Translations under genes and position numbers: made by a program | The notes under the pieces: generated by a model | The model's input: the letters and a program-made list of their open reading frames with translations, nothing else | Told to the model about the DNA's origin: nothing | Database searches by the model: none | Part shown: in pieces, positions 1 to 5,070 of the stretch | Numbering within the stretch: position 1 is the stretch's first letter | How the letters are laid out: every line of letters begins with the position of its first letter | NCBI GenBank assembly: GCA_001483205.1 | Contig: JPPB01000330.1 | Coordinates: 1-7,234, forward strand | Direction: 5' to 3' | DNA length: 7,234 nt | Source: an alpha proteobacterium 3107 | Lineage (GTDB): Bacteria; Pseudomonadota; Alphaproteobacteria; Rhodobacterales; Rhodobacteraceae

Positions 1-99
1 AGGGCTGGACTTCAAGAGAGAGGGCAGCGCCCGGCCCGGAAGGCCGCGCTCGGCCCGTGCGGGGGGGGGCGGCCCGGCCAATAGGTCAGCAATGCTGTC

Positions 100-140
100 C
101 TTATCCGCGGATAAGCCTCACCCTTACCCGCGGATAAGCC
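100..140. repeat. Two tandem 16-bp palindromes, 23-bp period
   Basis: Positions 100-115 read CTTATCCGCGGATAAG, a perfect 16-bp palindrome. Positions 123-138 read CTTACCCGCGGATAAG, the same unit with one change. Both are followed by GCC, so the period is 23 bp, about two helical turns, which would place both sites on the same face of the DNA. This fits a cooperative operator for a dimeric regulator or a short repetitive element. No gene start in the window lies close to it, so its target, if any, is outside to the left. TTATCC resembles the first half of a DnaA box, but the CACA end is missing. Confidence 0.6.
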
Positions 141-143
141 CCG

Positions 144-173
144 GCCCGATTTGTCGGGCTATGAACAGCCCGA
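144..173. other. Three arms forming mutually exclusive hairpins
   Basis: GCCCGA (144-149) can pair with TCGGGC (154-159) around the loop TTTG. TCGGGCT (154-160) can instead pair perfectly with AGCCCGA (167-173) around the loop ATGAAC. The two hairpins share the middle arm and exclude each other. No T-run follows on either strand, so neither is an intrinsic terminator. It may be a chance product of GC-rich intergenic DNA. Confidence 0.4.
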
Positions 174-212
174 AAAGCCGCGCCGGGTCCGACAAGGGGC
201 ACGCACCGCCCA

Positions 213-262
213 CCCCATTGAGAGGTGAGGCCCGTCCCGAAAACAGTCCACCGGCCCGTTTC
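213..262 (+). repeat. Dispersed palindromic repeat, copy A
   Basis: This 50-bp stretch aligns without gaps to the minus strand of 6599-6648 with 40 of 50 identical bases. Shared blocks are CCCCATTGA, GGTGAGG, CCGTCCCG, GTCC and CGTTTC. Its right part is an imperfect inverted repeat: AAACAGTCC (241-249), loop ACC, GGCCCGTTT (253-261), with 7 of 9 positions pairing. Both copies are intergenic and next to gene ends. This behaves like a REP/ERIC-type intergenic palindrome. No element end, target duplication or transposase is visible. Confidence 0.65.
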
Positions 263-293
263 ACCGCCGCGCCGCACAGCCAAAATCCCGCCG

Positions 294-1178
294 TCAGCCC
301 ATATCCTCCGCACCAACCGCAATCACGCCTTCCGCCCCCATCAGCGCCGCGAACCAGGTCATCAGCGCCCCCGGCTCCTGCACAACCGCAGCGGCCCCGT
401 CCGTCGCATCAAGCACGATCTTGGACGGTGCCCAGACACTGATCCGCCCGTTCCTGATGCCCCAGTCGAGTTCCGTCCGGCTCTCCACCACCACGCAACG
501 CTTGTCGCGCCCGGCCAGCACCCAGGCGTTTTGCTCCATCGCCAGCAGGTCAATCCGCCGTTGCGCCGCCGGAACCGGCGATTGCGGCGGCAGGTCATCC
601 GGCACCCCCACGCACAGAATGACCGGGCGACCCGACGCCTCCAGCCCGTCCAGCCAGGCCCCGAGATTGCCCGACCCTATCGCCGCATTCGACAGGCGGA
701 ACACCAGCGGGCGCGCCTCTCCGGTTCTCTTCTGCGCCCCCATACCCCGCAGGGGGGGCTTTGTGCGCTCCCGCACGATCTCGACCCCAAGCGCCCCCGG
801 CCCCCGGTCGAGCTTTTCGACCCGCACGAAAACCCGCATCGCCAGCGGCTCACGCAGGATGCGGTCAGCGATACGCTCGGCCAGGGTTTCCAGCAGATTG
901 TGCCGCTCTGCCGCCAGCTCGGTGGCAATCGCCTCGGTGATCGCGTCATAGGACAGGATCCTGTCCACATCATCCTCAAGCGGCCCCGGTATCGGCTGAA
1001 TTTCGACCACCACGTTGAACTGTATGCGCTGCATCGCGCCGCGTTCGGACTGAAACGCCCCGATGTCGGTCTCGACGATATGATCCCGCAGGGAAATCCG
1101 GTCGCGCGGGGTTGCCAGGGCGGTGGCCGCCGCGCGTTCCGAGGGGTGCGAAAAGGCAAGGCGAATGTCGTTGCTCAT
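294..1178 (-). CDS. folB: Dihydroneopterin aldolase with C-terminal extension
   Basis: This 294-residue protein has an N-terminal half that matches FolB, the cytosolic folate-pathway enzyme that converts 7,8-dihydroneopterin to 6-hydroxymethyl-7,8-dihydropterin and glycolaldehyde. The aldolase region spans about residues 27-138. IGAFQSE places the active-site Glu at E45, LSYDAI (75-80) is conserved, HNLLETLAERI carries pterin-binding E97, and VEKLD supplies K122 at the catalytic lysine position. Typical FolB is about 120 residues; here about 150 more follow (145-294) with no motif I can assign. The ATG at 1178 is chosen because GGAG lies 8 nt upstream; an in-frame extension to 1250 lacks this and reads as GC-rich noise. 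The hydrolase gene ends 102 bp upstream on the same strand. The aldolase assignment is firm; the role of the extension is unknown. Confidence 0.9.
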   Translation of the reverse strand: MSNDIRLAFSHPSERAAATALATPRDRISLRDHIVETDIGAFQSERGAMQRIQFNVVVEIQPIPGPLEDDVDRILSYDAITEAIATELAAERHNLLETLAERIADRILREPLAMRVFVRVEKLDRGPGALGVEIVRERTKPPLRGMGAQKRTGEARPLVFRLSNAAIGSGNLGAWLDGLEASGRPVILCVGVPDDLPPQSPVPAAQRRIDLLAMEQNAWVLAGRDKRCVVVESRTELDWGIRNGRISVWAPSKIVLDATDGAAAVVQEPGALMTWFAALMGAEGVIAVGAEDMG

Positions 1179-1245
1179 GGGGTGCGCTCCGGCGGGGGGC
1201 GGCGGGCGGCACCGGATGCCGGACCCTGCCCCCCCGCATTGGCCC

Positions 1246-1273
1246 GTCATAGCGCTGAACCGGGGCGATACAA
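1246..1273 (-). promoter_or_regulatory. Candidate folB promoter
   Basis: On the minus strand TTGTAT (1273-1268) and TATGAC (1251-1246) are separated by 16 bp, an acceptable sigma-70 arrangement. It lies in the 102-bp gap just after the hydrolase stop codon and would give folB its own transcript with a leader of about 60 nt. The boxes are not close to consensus, so read-through from the hydrolase gene remains possible. Confidence 0.35.
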
Positions 1274-1280
1274 GCCCTTA

Positions 1281-1907
1281 TTAACCCTTGGTCTGGCTGC
1301 CCGGCTGACGATAGAAGTGATGAGCCCCGATGGTGGCGGTGCGGGCAAAGCTGCGCGCCCAGCGCGGGCTGACCGCATTGGTGTGATAATGGGTGGCCCC
1401 GGCGGTCAGGTCGCGCCCGGCCCCGTCCAGCATCAGCCGGGCGATTTTGGCGACACGGCTATAGGCGCGCTGTTCGCGGATGATCTCTTTCTGACCATCG
1501 CAGGTATAGGTGAACTGACAGCGATAGCGTTTGCCTGTGCCCTGATGGACCACGCCGCAGACGGTATCGGGATAGAGGGCGCTGTCCACCCGGTTCAGAA
1601 TCACCTCTGCCACCGCGAACTGGCCGCGCACCCGTTCGCCGCGCGCCTCGAAATAGAGCGCTTCGGCCAGGCAGGCGAAGTCATCCCCGCCCTCGGCGGC
1701 GGGCAGGCTGTCAAGCCACTGATTGGAATAGGTGATTGCGGGCGCGGCGGGCCGGGCCTCTGTCGGCGCGGGGGCCGTGAAGAGCGCCGCAGACTGGCCG
1801 GAAAAGGTGCCGTCAGCGGGCGACGCACCGGTCTCCCCTGCCCTTGCGCCTGTGCCAAGCGTTATCAGAGCCGCCAGCAACAGGCTCCATGCAAATTCCG
1901 AACGCAT
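1281..1907 (-). CDS. Secreted SleB/CwlJ-type cell wall hydrolase
   Basis: This 208-residue protein looks exported. Residues 1-23 form a signal peptide: a short charged start, a hydrophobic core around LLLAALITLG, and an ARA cleavage site before GETG. A low-complexity Ala/Pro linker (about 24-62) is followed by a SleB-type hydrolase domain (about 76-200). That domain shows LAEALYFEARGE, whose E88 aligns with the family's catalytic glutamate, then GQFAVAEVILNRV, CQFTYTCDG, ATHYHT and the terminal GAHHFYR. Such enzymes cut peptidoglycan glycan strands; in a non-sporulating alphaproteobacterium the role would be periplasmic wall remodelling. Cysteines at 79, 117, 130 and 136 could form disulfides. 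The ATG at 1907 is chosen because it begins the signal peptide; its ribosome site is weak. An upstream in-frame ATG at 1976 would bury the signal behind an arginine-rich stretch. Confidence 0.85.
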   Translation of the reverse strand: MRSEFAWSLLLAALITLGTGARAGETGASPADGTFSGQSAALFTAPAPTEARPAAPAITYSNQWLDSLPAAEGGDDFACLAEALYFEARGERVRGQFAVAEVILNRVDSALYPDTVCGVVHQGTGKRYRCQFTYTCDGQKEIIREQRAYSRVAKIARLMLDGAGRDLTAGATHYHTNAVSPRWARSFARTATIGAHHFYRQPGSQTKG

Positions 1908-2030
1908 TTTCAGAGCACCCCCGGGTCGCGCCGCAGTCTGTTCGCGCCCCCTATGGCCGCGATGGGTGCGTCCCATAGAGGAAAGTTGCCCCTGCGTCTA
2001 CCCCCGTGTTGCGCCCCGGCAACATGAATT

Positions 2031-2046
2031 TTCAAAGCCCTTTGAA
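2031..2046. promoter_or_regulatory. Palindrome TTCAAAG-CC-CTTTGAA
   Basis: Two perfect 7-bp arms, TTCAAAG and CTTTGAA, flank CC. It is AT-richer than its surroundings and lies 124-139 bp upstream of the hydrolase start. It could be an operator for the hydrolase promoter or a stem in a plus-strand RNA. No known regulator is recognised from it. Confidence 0.35.
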
Positions 2047-2097
2047 TGGTGGCGCATCGGCAACCACCCCGTCCCGCCCGGCGGAACTGCCTGGGCA

Positions 2098-2127
2098 GCG
2101 CCTGCCTGCCCCCCGGCAGGCGCTTTT
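2098..2127 (+). terminator. Strong intrinsic terminator on the plus strand
   Basis: GCGCCTGCC (2098-2106) pairs perfectly with GGCAGGCGC (2115-2123) across an 8-nt C-rich loop and is followed directly by TTTT (2124-2127). An alternative register, GCCTGCC/GGCAGGC with loop CCCC, is also possible. In the minus direction no T-run follows the stem, so it is a plus-strand terminator. No plus-strand gene precedes it; both flanking genes are on the minus strand. Confidence 0.6.
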
Positions 2128-2192
2128 AGCGTCTCAACCTTTTGCAGAGTCTTGATTTTATGGCAAAACCATCGCCAATACGGACTGTCGGG

Positions 2193-2220
2193 AAAAGCGC
2201 CCGCCCAGGCAGGCGGCTGC
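2193..2220 (-). terminator. Probable ppdK terminator
   Basis: On the minus strand, 33 bp past the ppdK stop, GCAGCCGCC (2220-2212), loop TGCCTG and GGCGGGCGC (2205-2197) form an inner 5-bp GC stem plus two outer pairs around a small internal loop. TTTT (2196-2193) follows. This is a modest intrinsic terminator in the right place and direction for ppdK. Confidence 0.45.
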
Positions 2221-2252
2221 CCGGCTGAGCCATCATGCAGAGGTTTTTGCCC

Positions 2253-4814
2253 TCAGCCTTCCCCGCCCGTCCCGTCGGCATCGGCAATCGCCAGCCGGGC
2301 CGCCGCCAGCCGCGCCACCGGCACCCGGAACGGAGAGCAGGACACATAATCAAACCCGACACTGCGGCAGAACCGGATCGATTCGGGCGTCCCCCCGTGC
2401 TCGCCACAGATCGACAGGATCAGATCGGCCTTCTTCTCCCGCCCCCGCTCTGCCCCGATTCTCAGCAACTCCCCCACCCCCTCGACATCAAGCGTATGGA
2501 ACGGGTCTTCCGGGTAGACTTCCTTGTTCACATAATCATTCATAAACCGCCCGGCATCGTCCCGCGACAGCCCATAGGTCATCTGCGTCAGGTCATTGGT
2601 GCCAAAGCTCAGAAACGCCGAGTTGACCGAAATATCCCCGGCCCGAAGCGCGGCGCGCGGGGTTTCGACCATCACCCCCAGGCGATAACCGAACTCCGCG
2701 CCCTCAGCCGCCGCAACCGCAGAGGCAACCGCATCCACCCGCGCCTTGACCAGCTCCACCTCTCGCCGGGCCGAAACCAGCGGGATCATAATTTCCGGCG
2801 CAACCTCTGTGCCCTGACGCCCGACCGCCACCGTCGCCTCGAAAATCGCCCGCGCCTGCATGTCATAGATTTCGGGCACGGTGATGCCCAGACGCACCCC
2901 GCGCAGCCCCAGCATCGGGTTGAACTCGGCCAGCGCCTCAACCCGCCGGGTGACATCGGACATCGGCAGATCAAGTGCGGCGGCGATCTCTCGCATCCCC
3001 TCGCGCGAATGGGGCAGAAATTCGTGCAGGGGCGGGTCGAACAGGCGGATACAGACCGGCCTGCCCTGCATAATCTCAAACAGCTCGATAAAATCGGTTC
3101 TCTGCATGGGCAAAAGGCGTTCCAGCGCCGCCGCTCGGTCCTCGGACGTATCGGCAAAGATCATCTCTCGCATCACCGTCAGGCGGTCATCCTCAAAGAA
3201 CATATGTTCGGTCCGGCACAGCCCGATACCGTCTGACCTGAACATCCGGGCGGTGCGCGCATCCGCCGGGGTGTCCGCGTTCGCCCGGACGCCGATGTCG
3301 CGCGCGGTATCGGCCCAGCTCAGCAGTTTCTTGAACCAGCCGTCAAGCGCCGGTTCCAGCAGCTTTGCCTCCCCGGCCAGAACCTCGCCCGAAGAGCCGT
3401 CAATGGTGATCATGTCGCCTTCGCAAAAGATCCGCCCGTCCGGGGCAGACAGCCGCTTGTCCCGGACATCAAGGCTCATATCTGAAACGCCGACGATGCA
3501 CGGCAGGCCCAGCCCGCGCGCAATCACCGCCGCATGGCTCGACATGCCGCCGCGCTCGGTCAGAACCGCACTCGCCGCGTGCATCCCGCGAATGTCCTCG
3601 GGCGCGGTTTCGTGACGGACCAGCACACACGGCTCGCCCCGCGCATCGCTGGCCAGCGCCGCCATCGCCGAAAACACCACCCGCCCGCGCGCCGCGCCGG
3701 GGCTGGCGGCAAGGCCGCGCAGGATCGGGTCGCGCGGGCTGTCGGGATCAACCTGCTTGTGCAGCAGGTCCGCCAGAGCGCGCGGCTCGACCCGCATCAG
3801 CGCCTCTTGCCGGGTGATGATCCCGTCCTCGGCCAGCGCCACCGCCACCCGCACGCCTGCGCGCGCACTGCGCTGCACACGCACCGCGTCCAGAATATAC
3901 AGGCTGCCGTCCTCGATGGTGAACTCGATCTGCATTTCCTCGCGCAGGCGCGTCCGGCAGGTTTCGCCATACCCGACAAGGGCGCGGAAATGGTCGGGAC
4001 AGCCTTCTTCCATCGACGCGCCGCGCTCATCACGGGTCAGGAACAGCGCTTTGGAGCGGTCGATCAGCGCGTCGCGGCCCTGACTCTGGCTCAGATAGCG
4101 CCCCTTGATCAGGTGCGCGCCGGTCTGTTCGTCGATAAACTGGATAACGCCGGAGCCGCTTTCGCCATTGCCGATCCCCAGCGCCATGCGTTGCACCACA
4201 AGGCCCAGCCCGGCGTCGGCGGGGGCACCCCTGGCCTGTCTCAGCAGCCGGGCGCTGGTGCCTTCCCAGGCCCGCGCCATCGCGCGCAGCACATCGGCCA
4301 ACTGGCGCGCCGGGTCTTGGGGGAACGGCTCATCGGTTTCCTCCTGATAGGTTTCCAACAGCCCCGGCAGGGCCTCGGCGGGCGCGGCCTCTCCCCCCCC
4401 GAACCCATCGGAATCGAGCCGCGCGACATGGACCGCATAGGCCTGTATGAAGCGGACATAGAGCGCGCTGGCCGCCTCTGCCCCGATGGTTTCCGACAGG
4501 GCCGCATGGCGGGCATCGTTCATACCGATATTGAGGATTGCCCCCGGTCCGCCCCAGTCCGGGTCTTCTGAACTGGGCCGGACAGAGACCAGCGGCCCGT
4601 CCCCGAATGCCGCCAGCATCCCGCGGGTATCAAGCGGGCGGCCTTGGGCGACCTCATGCACGGCGTCAAAGGAAAGCGCCAGCGTGCGCGGCACCGGCAT
4701 GTCAAGCCGGATCAGCCGTTGCAGGCATTTCGCCCGCCCGCCATGAAGCGCCGTTTCGATCCCCGCCTCGGCGGTGATTTCGGTGTAGGCGGCTTTGAGC
4801 TTGTTTTTCCGCAC
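2253..4814 (-). CDS. ppdK: Pyruvate phosphate dikinase, divergent ATP site
   Basis: This 853-residue protein is full length for PPDK, the cytosolic enzyme interconverting pyruvate, ATP and phosphate with PEP, AMP and pyrophosphate. It has an ATP-grasp region (about 20-340), a swivelling phosphohistidine domain (about 365-485) with RGGMSSHAAVIARG and catalytic H427, and a PEP/pyruvate TIM barrel (about 500-845). The barrel keeps GLCRTEHMFF (R534), IRLFDPPLHEF (R590), VETPRAAL (E717), SFGTNDLTQM (N740, D741) and ICGEHGG (C803). The N-terminal region is odd. Compared from memory with Clostridium symbiosum PPDK, the K22 position is R27, D321 is Q295, Q335 is D309 and R337 is V311, while R92, R135 and E323 are kept as R79, R121 and E297. 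The FTRNP motif is absent. The GTG at 4814 is chosen because AAAGGGA lies 8 nt upstream and the next upstream ATG falls inside the -10 box. Family membership is firm; normal ATP-dependent activity is uncertain. Confidence 0.85.
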   Translation of the reverse strand: MRKNKLKAAYTEITAEAGIETALHGGRAKCLQRLIRLDMPVPRTLALSFDAVHEVAQGRPLDTRGMLAAFGDGPLVSVRPSSEDPDWGGPGAILNIGMNDARHAALSETIGAEAASALYVRFIQAYAVHVARLDSDGFGGGEAAPAEALPGLLETYQEETDEPFPQDPARQLADVLRAMARAWEGTSARLLRQARGAPADAGLGLVVQRMALGIGNGESGSGVIQFIDEQTGAHLIKGRYLSQSQGRDALIDRSKALFLTRDERGASMEEGCPDHFRALVGYGETCRTRLREEMQIEFTIEDGSLYILDAVRVQRSARAGVRVAVALAEDGIITRQEALMRVEPRALADLLHKQVDPDSPRDPILRGLAASPGAARGRVVFSAMAALASDARGEPCVLVRHETAPEDIRGMHAASAVLTERGGMSSHAAVIARGLGLPCIVGVSDMSLDVRDKRLSAPDGRIFCEGDMITIDGSSGEVLAGEAKLLEPALDGWFKKLLSWADTARDIGVRANADTPADARTARMFRSDGIGLCRTEHMFFEDDRLTVMREMIFADTSEDRAAALERLLPMQRTDFIELFEIMQGRPVCIRLFDPPLHEFLPHSREGMREIAAALDLPMSDVTRRVEALAEFNPMLGLRGVRLGITVPEIYDMQARAIFEATVAVGRQGTEVAPEIMIPLVSARREVELVKARVDAVASAVAAAEGAEFGYRLGVMVETPRAALRAGDISVNSAFLSFGTNDLTQMTYGLSRDDAGRFMNDYVNKEVYPEDPFHTLDVEGVGELLRIGAERGREKKADLILSICGEHGGTPESIRFCRSVGFDYVSCSPFRVPVARLAAARLAIADADGTGGEG

Positions 4815-4867
4815 CGCAGCATTCCCTTTGCATCGGTGCAGCATAGCGCGGGAATGCGCTCTGACAA
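4815..4867 (-). promoter_or_regulatory. ppdK promoter and start-defining ribosome site
   Basis: On the minus strand TTGTCA (4867-4862) and TATGCT (4845-4840) are separated by 16 bp, a good sigma-70 match. Transcription would begin near the A at 4833, giving a leader of about 19 nt. AAAGGGA (4829-4823) lies in that leader, 8 nt before the GTG at 4814. The in-frame ATG at 4844 is part of the -10 box and would not be transcribed, which supports the GTG start. Confidence 0.6.
4819..4857. promoter_or_regulatory. Nested inverted repeat over the ppdK promoter
   Basis: GCATTCCC (4819-4826) and GGGAATGC (4850-4857) are a perfect 8-bp inverted pair with centres 31 bp apart, about three helical turns. 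Between them lies TGCATCGGTGCA (4829-4840), with TGCA at both ends. The left arm covers the ppdK ribosome site, the centre covers the expected transcription start and the right arm is in the -35/-10 spacer. The layout suits a repressor site; no particular regulator is recognised. Confidence 0.4.
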
Positions 4868-4875
4868 GGGCGGGA

Positions 4876-4904
4876 TTGACCCTTTGTAAAGACCTCTGCA
4901 TATT
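4876..4904 (+). promoter_or_regulatory. Candidate distal tpa promoter
   Basis: TTGACC (4876-4881) and CATATT (4899-4904) are separated by 17 bp on the plus strand. Transcription would start near 4911, about 160 bp before tpa and upstream of the TauR-type repeats. The -35 is good and the -10 is weak. If used, it would be basal and TauR would bind downstream of its start. Confidence 0.25.
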
Positions 4905-4941
4905 GGCGCATCGGTGGCCAACCTGTCCCGGACGGCGCACC

Positions 4942-4975
4942 CTGGCCTTACCGGCTGTCCGAATCTGGCCCTAAC
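4942..4975 (+). promoter_or_regulatory. TauR-type box: two direct repeats before tpa
   Basis: CTGGCCTTAC (4942-4951) and CTGGCCCTAA (4965-4974) are direct repeats 23 bp apart. From memory, the TauR site at the Rhodobacter capsulatus tpa promoter consists of two direct repeats close to CTGGACYTAA; the copies here match 8 and 9 of 10 positions. The site lies about 100 bp upstream of the tpa start and 41 bp before a TATACA -10 box, a sensible position for an activator. MocR-type regulators commonly bind paired direct repeats about two turns apart. Confidence 0.65.
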
Positions 4976-5015
4976 GAAACCTTGCTTTCGGGCGCAGACT
5001 TGCCCCGGTCGGGTG

Positions 5016-5063
5016 TATACAGCCCCCGCACCCCGTGATTCTTCGCGCCTTGCCCGAAAGGAG
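5016..5063 (+). promoter_or_regulatory. tpa -10 box and ribosome binding site
   Basis: TATACA (5016-5021) is a good -10 box with no recognisable -35 at the right distance (4993-4998 is CGCAGA), as expected for an activator-dependent promoter. AAAGGAG (5057-5063) is a near-perfect Shine-Dalgarno sequence 7 nt before the ATG at 5071, and it fixes that start over an in-frame GTG at 5035. Confidence 0.5.
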
Positions 5064-5070
5064 ACCCGCC

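Larger units (their letters stand above)
1..293. other. Non-coding region beyond the folB 3' end
   Basis: No supportable gene lies here. Open frames in this stretch are short, change strand, have no Shine-Dalgarno sequence and read as proline/arginine-rich translations of GC-rich DNA. The stretch starts with GC-rich, low-complexity sequence including nine consecutive G at 61-69, where sequencing error is possible. It then holds two tandem palindromes (100-138), three arms that can form competing hairpins (144-173) and a dispersed palindromic repeat (213-262). In Rhodobacterales folB is often followed by folP, but no folP start is visible within these 293 bases. Confidence 0.6.
1908..2252. other. 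345-bp gap between hydrolase and ppdK
   Basis: No gene is supported here. On the plus strand the gap holds a chain of inverted repeats: TGTTGC/GCAACA (2007-2024), TTCAAAG/CTTTGAA (2031-2046), GGTGG/CCACC (2048-2068) and a strong terminator hairpin (2098-2127). A minus-strand terminator-like hairpin sits nearer the ppdK stop (2193-2220). The hydrolase promoter must be within this gap, but no convincing minus-strand boxes stand out. A 43-codon plus-strand frame from ATG 2024 has no ribosome site and runs through the terminator hairpin, so it is not called. Confidence 0.5.

Noticed and set aside
61..69. Run of nine G as a phase-variable tract
   Set aside because: No gene or promoter that it could switch is visible; it sits in non-coding GC-rich DNA and may be a sequencing artefact.
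101..113. DnaA-box-like TTATCC half-sites as a possible replication origin
   Set aside because: The conserved CACA end of the DnaA box is absent, only one symmetric pair per unit is present, and there is no AT-rich region or dnaA/dnaN-type neighbour.
225..2027. 600-codon plus-strand frame across folB and the hydrolase
   Set aside because: It lies opposite two well-supported genes and their intergenic gaps, is rich in Arg, Pro and His, and begins inside the dispersed repeat.
2024..2152. Possible 43-codon plus-strand small protein
   Set aside because: No Shine-Dalgarno sequence, unremarkable third-position GC, and a strong terminator hairpin lies inside the frame.
2235..3236. 333-codon plus-strand frame opposite ppdK
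   Set aside because: The opposite strand encodes the conserved PEP-binding barrel of PPDK; this frame is its shadow.
4905..4914. GGCGCATCGG shared with 2051-2060, and GCATCGGTG repeated at 4830-4838 and 4908-4916
   Set aside because: Short, GC-rich words of 9-10 bases recur by chance; the surrounding dyads differ between copies, so a shared operator is not supported.
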